Assembly: GCF_048544455.1 (NCBI RefSeq)
Contig: NC_133532.1
Location: 83,097,156 to 83,161,155 of the forward strand
Source: Silene latifolia
Lineage: Eukaryota; Streptophyta; Magnoliopsida; Caryophyllales; Caryophyllaceae
DNA: 64,000 nt
Direction of reading: 5' to 3'
The notes beneath the pieces were generated by a model. The model saw nothing but the letters and a program-made list of their open reading frames with translations. It did not search any database and had not been told where the DNA came from. This document shows positions 21,049-30,417 of this stretch, piece after piece. The stretch's first letter is position 1. Each line of letters opens with the position of its first letter. The position numbers and the translations under genes are program-made.

Positions 21049-21621
21049 TTGAAGGTTTTCACTCTTTTCTTGGTATTTTCATCAACGGCAAGAACAAAAG
21101 GATCAACAAAGGCGCCTAAGGCAAAGGCACTCTCAACAAGGCAAAAATGTCTTCAAGCAAAGAAAGCCTCATTGGCTATGGTGGTAGCTAGTTCAAACTT
21201 GGAAGTTCAACAACAACAAATTCCTCCCTTGGAAGCAACAACATCAACAACTCCGGAAATTGCTTTATTATCAAACTATCCGGAGGAGATGCACAAACAA
21301 GCTTATAAGGATCGGGAAGATGCATACTTAGCCCAATATCCACCCCTCCTTCATTTAGCTAGGCAAGGACTAATTGATCCTTCATGTCCTTTGCCTAGTT
21401 GGGCGGATAGGGAAGTCTTCTTTCCAAGTGCATCTAAGGGTGAGATACCGGGTGACGATGAGGTTGTCGGTGATGAGGTTGTTGATGAAAGCATTGATGA
21501 AGAGGCTAATGAAGAAGAAGAAGATGATGAAGGAAGTGACCAAGGAAGTGAAGAGGGAAGTGGTGAAGAGTCCACTTCTATTGAGGAAGATGATGATAAT
21601 GATGATATGGTGGAAGACTAG
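21049..21621 (+). CDS. Acidic ORF of element C, unknown function
   Basis: An open frame of up to 190 codons; the first in-frame ATG is at 21178 (148 codons), while upstream codons would need a non-ATG start. The N-terminal part is Lys/Thr-rich and could be a nuclear signal (STKAPKAKALSTRQKC). The middle (residues about 80-125) reads EEMHKQAYKDREDAYLAQYPP and LIDPSCPLPSWADREVFF. The last 60 residues are almost entirely Asp, Glu, Ser and Gly. It lies where an Athila element would carry pol and the env-like ORF. No known domain recognised. It may be the N-terminal remnant of that extra ORF or a separate gene. Confidence 0.5.
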   Translation: MKVFTLFLVFSSTARTKGSTKAPKAKALSTRQKCLQAKKASLAMVVASSNLEVQQQQIPPLEATTSTTPEIALLSNYPEEMHKQAYKDREDAYLAQYPPLLHLARQGLIDPSCPLPSWADREVFFPSASKGEIPGDDEVVGDEVVDESIDEEANEEEEDDEGSDQGSEEGSGEESTSIEEDDDNDDMVED

Positions 21622-23512
21622 CAAGCTTTAGAGGCTCCTACCCTCTTGAGGTTTGTCTACTTTTTTCTTTATTTTATCTTGATCATGATTGGAGAGTCCT
21701 AGCAACATAGAGGACTAACACCTCGGCCTCATTGAGGTGTTCTTATTTCATTCCCACTTTTGAAAATCCAAAATGACAAATTTAGTTTCATGCATTGCAT
21801 CTTGTGTGCATGAACTACACCCAACTTTAGGACATTAGAAATAATATCTATCTCGGTTTGGGGAAGTACATGCATACGCAACGGGAGGTAATCTAAATTA
21901 CGCTCTCCGTCATAAACAAAAAACCCATGCATCATGTAGTGTAGATTAGTGTAGCTTGCATTTAGTGTAGAATTCATGCATCATGTTTGCATAATTTCCC
22001 ATCATTTTGGCCATTGAGGACAATGCCCATATTAGTGTGGGGATGGGGAATTCTAACTTAACTTTTATTCAAAAATCCAAAAAAAATCAAAAATTTCGAA
22101 AAACCATAAAAATTTGAAAAATTGAAAAACCAAAAACAAGTTCATTTCCTTTGTAGTATAGTCATGTATATATTGTTGTATATATTGTGTTTGTTCTATC
22201 CTTGTTCACATTGATTGACTACGCCACATCCGAGATATGAAGATCATGAAGACCGCATGGTATGATCTTTCCAATCTCCTTTTTCCTCTTTATGTTAATG
22301 ACTATGTGGCTTTATTTTGATTGATGCGGTATAACAATGTGAACTTAGGACTTGCATTTAGTTTATATGTCATGTTAGTTGGTAGAATCATTTGCATTAG
22401 GATGTTTATATGTTAGTTGCATCATGGCATGTAGTTTGCATGTTAGAAAAATTTTGCGAAACCGTCTACTTGGGAAGCTTGACAAGTGTATATAGGCCCT
22501 AGTAGATGCTTTTTCTTCTTAAGACTTTGCTTGTTAGAATGCTTGTAAAACACCCTAGGATGTGTCATGCTAGTATCCTTTGACCCATGGATTAAGGCCT
22601 AGTCAAGAGTACCTTGTGGTGTGATAACTCCTTGGCTACCGTTTATTCCAAGGTGACCCTTGAAACCATGCATGCATCCATCATCCATGTTCTACCACAT
22701 TTTTGTCATCAAAGGGAATGGGCACAAAAAGAAATCAATTTGAGTTCAATGAAATGAAAAGTGAAAGAAAGTTTGCAAAAATGCATCAAATGAAAAGAGG
22801 AGCAAAAATAGACTCCTAAAGCTTCAAATATAAGGCACCCTCACTACCTATGGGGTGACTTTGAAAATGTTCAAAAGAAATGCAAAGAAAAGTTGAAAAG
22901 TTGTCAAGTGTTGAATTGCCAATGATCAAAAGAAATGGCAAGAAAATATTCTCAAATGTTATATGCCACAAGAAATTGGGGTGAAAAACAACAAAAAAGC
23001 AAACTCCCAAAGTGAAACTCAAATTCTATCGATCCCTTTATCCATCGTATCCACTTTTGTGCATGGTAGAGAGGGGACGACCCTTCTTCTTGTCTAGGCA
23101 AGAGGGGGAATTCCGCGATCCTCCAGTGTTTCTAACACCATAGGGAGTCTATTCTTGACAAAAGCATTTAACGATTGAGGACAAAGGTACCCTAGCTTGA
23201 CACAATTTGGAGGTGATTTATTTGTATCCTTCTAGGCTTAGTAGTTTGAAGAAATTGCATCTATAAAGGAGTGTGTACCCTTGAATTGCTTCCCTTGTAG
23301 ATAATGTTTGGATGTGTCGCCATTTTGGCAAGACCCACCATGCCTTGCAAGAAGGCATCCTACCTCATGGTTGTCTTGTTGTGAGTTGAAGGGGCGGAGT
23401 GAGACCCGCTAATTATCTCATATCGGCTATGTTATTAGGTTAGTTTAAATAATGGTCCTAGTCTTTGTCACCTGTTTACTCGGGACGAGCAAAGGTTCGG
23501 TTTGGGGATATT
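21622..23512 (+). other. 3' non-coding region of C, ending in a PPT-like run
   Basis: No gene. It carries the group phrase TGAGGACAATGCCC...AGTGTGGGGATGGGG near 22015 and an A-rich stretch at 22075-22140. It ends in GGTTCGGTTTGGGGATATT (about 23495-23513), which takes the place of a polypurine tract. Confidence 0.7.
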
Positions 23513-25292
23513 TGATGTGACCATAATTAGAGCATATTTAGTTTCCGAATTAGCCTTGTTCCCATGCTTTTTAGTGCATATTTGGGTCATTTATTGTCTT
23601 TAGTTCTTTGTTTTGCATATTCTTTGAGGTTTTGTGTCCTTGGTAGGAAAGGAATGCAAACCTTGCATTTTCATGGCAAAATGTGGCTAAATTGATTGAA
23701 TTCAATGACCACGCATCAAGGAGAGACAAGATTAGAAGGCCTTTGTACATACTATAGTAGATGGGCAATGATGAGAAAAGATCCTTGCATCCCCGAGGAA
23801 ATCCTCAAGGATTTTATGAAGAAAAAGGAAGAAAAGAAGAAGAAATGAAACTGTTTGACAATCCGAGCGGATTGCCCTGAAGACGCCCGTCCCTCACCCA
23901 CAATCCGAGCGTCTTCCTCAGCTGGACGCTCGGGCAAAACCTCCACAAGAGGCCCGTCTTCCCCCTCTGGACGCCCGTCCAGGAACGCCCAAATCCGCCT
24001 GTCCTGTGCCAAAAACGCCCGGATTCCCATACAGTACTTTCGTCTTCTACAAACTTCAAGGAAGGATGCGCATCTTTTTCTAAGACCGGCGAAAAAGTTA
24101 CCGGAGTCTCCCTAGAGACCGGCGATTCCTCAAGGATTTAATCGTCATTTAAGCCCTTAGTAAACCCTAATTTATGTAACTAATCCCCACTATAAATACC
24201 CCATTAGTCTAATTAGAAGAGCATGTTCTTCTTAGCAATCTTTAGAGTAGTTAATATCAATCAAATCTCTCTTTAATCTTGTAATGAACATTTAATCAAG
24301 TTTTAATACAAGTTTTATTTCCTTAATCTCTCTCTTGTTCATCCTTTATTTTGGTTAATTGAAGATTATTTGGGTTATTATTGGGAGATTGACAACCTTC
24401 CAATCAAGCATGGAGTACTTCTTTTATTCTTTGCTTTATTATTGGAATCATTAGTAGGTATAATTCTCTTAATCCCTTTTTAAATTATTGTTAATTATCT
24501 TCATTTATTCATCATGTTTCACTTTGTTGGTATGATTGACAACCTTGCTAGCATGTTCAACATGATAATGAGTGAGTAGTTTCCTTAGCTAGGGTTAATG
24601 GGTAATTAAGGGAAACAAACATGGGGAATGGTTCATGCCTAAATTAATATGTTTTCATAGTTTATTTGCTTGCTTGTTGTGATCTCAACTCATGCACATG
24701 TTATGTTTGATGAAATGCGAGCCTATGAATCCTTGCATTTTTTACCCATCACCTATCTTTTCAATGAGACTTGTAAGACATAAACCAACTCGAGTCTCAT
24801 TAGACCATGCATGTAGTTGAGTAGGGAAGACTAAGTCGACTTGTAGGTGTTGTACAATCTAATCGATTCGGCTCCGGGACCCAAACTTTCCTATGATTGT
24901 AAGATATAAACCAACTCGATCCATCACAACAATAATTGCTTGCTTATAATTTGAGAATATGTTTGTATGATCAATTCCCATGAATCCCCTATGACCCCAT
25001 GACACCCTAATGCTTTTTATCAATTGTTTACATCCCTTTCAATTCATCTTGCTTGTTTACTTTTATTTCTATTTAGTTTAGTAATCTTCTACTTCAAACT
25101 CCAATTGTGACACCCTTAGACACCACTAGTTGCAATAGAAATTCTCATCTCAATTCTCGTCCCTTGGGATCCGACCTTTACTTGCCTCTTTACTAATTGT
25201 AGAGTTGTTTGTGAAGTTATAAATTGTGTTTTGGTCTAGGTGCTCCTAACGATAAGTACTGAAAACTAAACCCTCACGAGGGATCACGACCA
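23513..25292 (+). repeat. 3' LTR of element C (1780 bp)
   Basis: Same ends and same length as the 5' copy. TATA box at 24191-24198. The word array lies at about 23860-24023 with several words changed relative to the 5' LTR. Confidence 0.92.
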
Positions 25293-25369
25293 TCCGGTCC
25301 ACTCTATTCCGGTTCGGACCGGTTCATTTTTTTGGTCCGGACCGGATTATGCCCACCCCTACTCCTCAC

Positions 25370-26760
25370 GCCTCTCCAAAGCTCCTAGCCAGCTAGTCTC
25401 GGGTACCTCTCAAGTCTGCTCCCCAATTACGGTTCATCATAGGTGTTCACGAATACACTGTCAACCACGAGGTTGAGTAGGGGAAAACAGAACAGTAAGA
25501 AAACACTTTCAATAAACTTAAACCGTGCAGAAGCATTAGAAACACAAACCGTTAATTAACGGCATTACCACACGGACCGATTAACGGCAATCACGGACCA
25601 ACTTAATGGCAATCACAGACCAACTTAATGGCATTCTCGGACCAACTTAATGGCATATTCGGACCAACTTAATGGCAATTATTCTTATTTTATTCACGGA
25701 GCCTAAAGGCCAGTATTGCTTATCTCTTTCCCACGTCAATAACAATCGCAATACTAATCATTACAGCATACAAAAATAAGCATACGAATTCCCAACTTCC
25801 AATAAAACTGTTATCAATTTAACACAAGATTGAGTAGAGTATCCCTACCTGAGACGGTCGAAAATCCAATTAGCAAGGCCCATCAATGACGGTCATCTAC
25901 CAAACCCGAAGCTTCAATTATAAAACGTACCAATTAATAATTAACTAAATAAATCTAAACTAGTCAATTATTCAATACAACTAGCATAATTAAATTAGTT
26001 CAAATCATGGTCTTAACTACCCATGTCCACAAATCTCACGTCCAATCCAACCCACACCACGCCCCATCTACAAATATCATGAATTAATATATTTGACGCC
26101 ATCTGCTTGCGAAATGCGAGGATACACCAGCCCAAAACAGAACAAGTGCGACCCACTATTCTAAGCTAATGGTAAAGGTTTCACCACCAAGACGGCAAGA
26201 CACAACTCCTTGTAACAATATTGACGTATGAAATCAGGTGCCCAATTGTTCTAGACACCAACTTAATAAAAAAAACAAATAAGAACATTACCTTCACTGA
26301 CCCTTTGCACCTACGCACACATTAATAACGCTCGACAATCACGCTAGCAGGCACCACTACGCAAGCGCACTAGAACATGTATAATATCACGGCCAGCCAC
26401 GCACAACATCACGTCCAGTCAATGACGTAACCCCGACATCTCTAATAATCCATACTCAACGCCCACGACCTTACCTAGCGCAACCAGCTCCAACATCACT
26501 ATACTTCAATTACCTCAGTCTGAATACACAAAACCAAAACAGAGGACTACAGCATCGCCGCGACCGCAACGAAACAGCCCGAGACCATTATCATTCCACT
26601 ACCCATTAAGAAACTAAGCTGTGGTACAAATTTTATACGATAACTCGATTCCTATGATGATTATGGGCTCAGTGAAACTATGCCGAAACCGACTCAAAAC
26701 AGAGACCCTACTGCTACTGCCCAACCCGGCATCAGACATTAAAACGACCCCAACTTGTAA
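25370..26760. other. Sequence X, middle part: non-coding
   Basis: Continues X after the MITE. No gene found on either strand. It contains a 22-bp tandem repeat (25573-25677) and is cut by the copia element J at 26766. Confidence 0.5.
25573..25677 (+). repeat. 22-bp tandem repeat, about 5 units
   Basis: Unit approximately CGGACCAACTTAATGGCAATCA; the last four copies differ at only a few bases and the first is more diverged. Confidence 0.85.
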
Positions 26761-26765
26761 GTAAG

Positions 26766-28496
26766 TGTAGAGAAGTCAACCAAGAATATTTAGTCATCTA
26801 AATATTCTCCCCTAATTAAGCTAACAAATTATTGCTCATAATCCTTTCCTTATTTGTAGTTATTTGTTACCATAGTCTTACCCTAGCTAACAATATAAAT
26901 AGCCTTGTAATTGTCTATTGTAATCAGCACTTTCATATATACAATTTACATCTGTCACGGTCGCAAAAGGTTTTCACCAACGACCCGGACTTGACTACTC
27001 GGAAACTTTCAGCCCAGTTATCAAACCTGTCACGGTCCGTCTCTTGCTCAGTCTCGCTGTTACCAATGGGTGGCCACTCAGTCAACTCGATATTAATGAT
27101 GCCTTTCTTCAAGGCACCCTCACTGACACTGTTTACATGGCTCAACCACAAGGATTCATTGACCCAACAAGACCAACCCATGTATGCAAACTGCGCAAGG
27201 CTCTCTATGGACTTAAACAAGCCCCACGGGCTTGGTACAATGAGCTGCGTTCGTATCTCCTCAGTGCCGGCTTCACAAACTCGATTTGTGACACATCTCT
27301 GTTTGTTCTTCACGGCTCTAACCCACTATTTGTCCTTGTGAATGTTGATGATATTATTGTTACAGGTGCCCTTCCGTCTCACGTCACGGCCTTCATCGCT
27401 GCACTCTCCACCAAGTTCTCCCTTAAAGATCTTGGTCCCCTGTCATACTTCCTTGGCGTTGAAGTGCAAACATGCTCTCACGGCTTGTTTCTCAACCAAC
27501 AAAAATATACCCTTGATCTTCTTGCCCGTGCCAACATGACCGATCCAAAGCCAGCCACTACACCCATGGATGCCTCGGTTCCCCTTAGCCTGCGTGATGG
27601 CTCTGCTTATGATGATCCAACTCAATACCGAACGCTAGTTGGAGGTCTCCAGTACCTCTCTCTAACACGACCCGACATTGCATATGCCATAAACAAGCTC
27701 TTACAGTTTATGCACGCTCCTACGGTTTGCCATTGGAATGCTCTCAAGCGACTGTTACGCTATCTCGCTCGTACCACCTCACATGGCATCACCATCTATC
27801 GTCAATCCCCATCTAGTCTTCATGCTTACTCTGATTCTGATTGGGATGGCAATCCCAATGATCTCACCTCTACAGCCGCCTATGTTGTCTATTTGGGTCG
27901 AAATCTTGTCTCCTGGAGTTCGAAGAAGCAACGCACAGTGGCACGTTCCTCAACAGAAGCCGAGTATCGCTCCGTTGCCAATGCTACTGCTGAGCTCATT
28001 TGGCTTACCAATCTGCTCACTGAACTACGCCTCCAAATTGCTGCGCCCCGTGTCGTGTATTGCGACAACATTGGTGCTACAAACTTAAGTGCTAATCCCG
28101 TCTTCCACTCCCGCATGAAACATCTAGCACTTGACTACCACTTTATCCGTGAGAAGGTCCAAGCCAGTTCCTTGCGCGTTGTGCCCGTCGCCAATGATGA
28201 CCAACTTGCGGATCCCCTCACGAAACCCTTGCATCGCCCACGGTTTCAAATGCTTATGTCCAAGATCGGACTTTCCCCAAGGCCGTCCATCTTGCGGGGG
28301 GATGTAGAGAAGTCAACCAAGAATATTTAGTCATCTAAATATTCTCCCCTAATTTAGCTAACAAATTATTGTTCATAATCTTTTCCTTATTTGTAGTTAT
28401 TTGTTACCATAGCCTTACCCTAGCTAACAATATAAATAGCCTTGTAATTTTTTATTGTAATCATCACTTTCATATATACAATTAACATCTTCTACA
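26766..28496 (+). mobile_element. Element J: internally deleted Ty1/copia element (Ale-like)
   Basis: Short LTRs at 26766-about 26957 and 28303-28496 (194 bp), both starting TGTAGAGAAGTCAACC, with TSD GTAAG at 26761-26765 and 28497-28501. A G-rich tract CTTGCGGGGGGA precedes the 3' LTR. Everything between the 5' LTR end and RT motif 1 is missing (gag, protease, integrase). Total 1731 bp. The short LTR and RNase H text suggest the Ale/Retrofit lineage. Confidence 0.92.
26960..28330 (+). CDS. RT-RNase H remnant of J, open throughout
   Basis: An uninterrupted frame that starts without its own ATG at the deletion joint. RT motifs: ETFSPVIKPVTVR, QLDINDAFLQGTL, YGLKQAPRAWY and NVDDIIVTG (the usual Tyr before the residue preceding Asp-Asp is Asn here), then SYFLGVEV. 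RNase H: YSDSDWDGN, SSTEAEYRSVANATAE, CDNIGATNL and ADPLTKPL. The last eight codons lie in the 3' LTR, as is normal for this lineage. No stop or frameshift in about 455 codons although gag and integrase are gone. Confidence 0.9.
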   Translation, partial: VAKGFHQRPGLDYSETFSPVIKPVTVRLLLSLAVTNGWPLSQLDINDAFLQGTLTDTVYMAQPQGFIDPTRPTHVCKLRKALYGLKQAPRAWYNELRSYLLSAGFTNSICDTSLFVLHGSNPLFVLVNVDDIIVTGALPSHVTAFIAALSTKFSLKDLGPLSYFLGVEVQTCSHGLFLNQQKYTLDLLARANMTDPKPATTPMDASVPLSLRDGSAYDDPTQYRTLVGGLQYLSLTRPDIAYAINKLLQFMHAPTVCHWNALKRLLRYLARTTSHGITIYRQSPSSLHAYSDSDWDGNPNDLTSTAAYVVYLGRNLVSWSSKKQRTVARSSTEAEYRSVANATAELIWLTNLLTELRLQIAAPRVVYCDNIGATNLSANPVFHSRMKHLALDYHFIREKVQASSLRVVPVANDDQLADPLTKPLHRPRFQMLMSKIGLSPRPSILRGDVEKSTKNI

Positions 28497-28501
28497 GTAA
28501 G

Positions 28502-29212
28502 AACATCCTCATGTGCACTCTCAACGATACACTAACAAAGAACAGCGAAGTACCTATAACCCGACTCCAAATTGAGCCCGAAACAAGAGTATACGGCCTC
28601 GCAAACCCGACATCTAACCGACTCTAAACAAACTCAATATCCAAAGCTTGTTTAAGAGAGCACTTACCGCTATCATGGTTAAGGAAGGGACGAAAGCTTG
28701 AGTGTAGTAAAGCCGACTCGCAATGCTAACTCGATCTCGCTCTCGTTCTTGTTCTCGTTCTCGCTGCTCTCTGCCTCTTTTTTTTTCTTTTTCGTGTTTG
28801 CGTGAAACAATAATTAGGGGAAGGGTAGGGCAACAACAACAACAACGACGACAATAATAACAACAATAACAATAATATAAACCCAACTTTAACCCCCCTT
28901 CCCTTATACTTGACTAAACTAGGTGAAAGGGAACCTACTGAACCGGTTAACATTTTATTTATCCCTTATTATTACCTTTTACACCATTACTTACCCTCTC
29001 CATTATTTACTAAAATCCAGAATTCGGCCTCCTCAAAATCTGTGGATCATTTTTTACGACATTGTTGATTGATCTTTGTCAGTTAAAGAAATCACAGGAT
29101 GCATCATCTTCATCTTCTCTTAATCACCACTTCATCTTCTTCTTCATATCACTTCTCCATAATTCCCATCAACCATTCCAAAATCCAGCTTCTGGAAATC
29201 CTTCAAATCCTA
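28502..29212. other. Sequence X, right part, with simple repeats
   Basis: No gene. 28735-28775 is CT-rich with TCTCGTTC repeats and 28830-28880 is an AAC/AAT/ACG triplet microsatellite. The ORFs here are products of those repeats. The border to element I is not sharp. Confidence 0.45.
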
Positions 29213-29499
29213 ATGAAGAATATACGATTTGATATTATACGATATTGTAAATATTTGATCATATCGTCTATATGTGGGTGTATATATTTTGGTTATTTTG
29301 TTACCTTATTCTTAGGATATTATTCCCTATTTTGTGTGGTGATCTTTGTATATATTGTAAGGTTGTACGTTGCTCATGATTCAATAATAACCATAACAAT
29401 TGCCTCACATTACTATCTCATCTTCCTTCTGTCAAATTCTTCATGGCATCAAGAGCAATATTTTGATCCTGGTGATTTTTTCTTTCCATAATTTTCACA

Positions 29500-30417
29500 A
29501 TGACAAAGGAAGGAACTTCCAAAGGTGATTCCAAAAATGAACACAACACAATTGCCACAACATCACCTTTATATTTGCATCCGAGTGAAAACACAAATCT
29601 CCATTTAACTTCTATCAAATTCAATGGAAATAATTATGAATTATGGGCGGATGCAGTCCGTAATGGACTTGATGTTAAAAATAAATTGGCTTTTGTGGAA
29701 GGTACAGTTAAAAAACCGATCCTCAAAGAAGGCGCGGAAGAGACAATGGAAGCCGTTGCTTGGAGACAATGCAACGCTATGGTAAACGCTTGGCTACGGA
29801 ACGTGATTGAAGAAGACCTTCAGCCTAGTATTACCTTCTCTGGAACCGTACCGGAGATTTGGAAGGAGTTAAGAGAGCGTTTTGCCAGTGGTAATGCACC
29901 ACGAGTCCATCAATTGAAGGGAGATCTGAGTGATTGCAAACAAGCCAAGAATCAGTCCGTCGTCAACTATTATACTCGATTAAAGGCGATTTGGGATGAA
30001 TTGGCTAGTTACTCGAAACACCATGCTTGCACTTGTGGAGCCGCTGCAGCGATGAACAAGGAACGTGAGGAAGTGAAAGTGCACCAATTTTTAATGGGAC
30101 TCGACAGTAGTCTCTATGGCAATCTAAGAACCCATTTGCTCATGGAGGACGAGGTGACCTCTTTGAGTAGAGCATATGCTCTTGTTCTGAGGGAAGAGCG
30201 CCATAGAGCGGTTACTAAAGAAAAAGAAGAGTTGGTCGAGTCAGCCATGGCCAGCAAGGTCATGGATACTGGTGCACATAGTCGACCGGATGCGGCGAAT
30301 GGAGAGCAAAATGAACAGAGTACCATTTTTTATTGTGGCTATTGCAAAAAACCTTGGCATACCGAGGAGCATTGCTGGGACAAGCCAGGAAATGGACGAG
30401 GAAGAGGAAATGGATGA
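29500..30417 (+). pseudogene. gag: gag of element I, ended by in-frame TGA
   Basis: ATG at 29500, just after the leader. A copia gag of the UBN2 type: KFNGNNYELWADAVRNGLD near residue 45, then WLRNVIEEDLQPSI, IWKELRERFASGNAPR and the helical EEVKVHQFLMGLDSSLYG region. Zinc knuckle CGYCKKPWHTEEHC near residue 285. The Gly/Arg-rich tail is interrupted by TGA at 30415, and the same tail (GRGRGRRGRGRGG) continues behind it in phase. Confidence 0.88.

Larger units (their letters stand above)
9516..25292 (+). mobile_element. Element C: non-autonomous Athila-like element, gag-protease only
   Basis: Two 1780-bp LTRs (9516-11295 and 23513-25292), TSD TCCGG (9511-9515 and 25293-25297), PBS of tRNA-Asp type and a PPT-like run before the 3' LTR. 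Without the nested element D the interior is about 6.4 kb and holds gag, a protease domain, a word array and an acidic ORF, but no RT, RNase H or integrase. By hand count the LTRs differ at about 2% of positions, most densely in the first 600 bp. The target is the hAT MITE. Confidence 0.92.
9190..25361. mobile_element. hAT-type MITE rich in CCGG words, split by element C
   Basis: Perfect 12-bp terminal inverted repeats TAGGGGTGGGCA (9190-9201) and its complement (25350-25361), flanked by an 8-bp duplication CTCCTCAC at 9182-9189 and 25362-25369. TIR type and 8-bp TSD fit the hAT superfamily. The MITE proper is 9190-9515 plus 25298-25361, about 390 bp, with no transposase, and consists largely of repeated GGACCGG/CCGGTCC words. 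Element C sits inside it with its own duplicated TCCGG. Short ORFs across it (Gly-Pro-rich) are chance products of the repeat. Confidence 0.88.

Noticed and set aside
26832-27341. 169-codon ORF overlapping the start of J
   Set aside because: Different frame from RT-RNase H; reads through the LTR without family text.
28614-28953. Two ORFs on the minus strand rich in Cys/Leu/Arg
   Set aside because: They are translations of CT-rich and AAC/AAT simple repeats.
8912-29212. Missing half of RT, RNase H and integrase of B beyond the inserted sequence
   Set aside because: I looked for the RT active-site text of a Tekay element after X and found only elements of other lineages.
29099-29491. 130-codon ORF upstream of the gag of I
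   Set aside because: Low-complexity text over the LTR and leader, no motif; overlaps the primer site.
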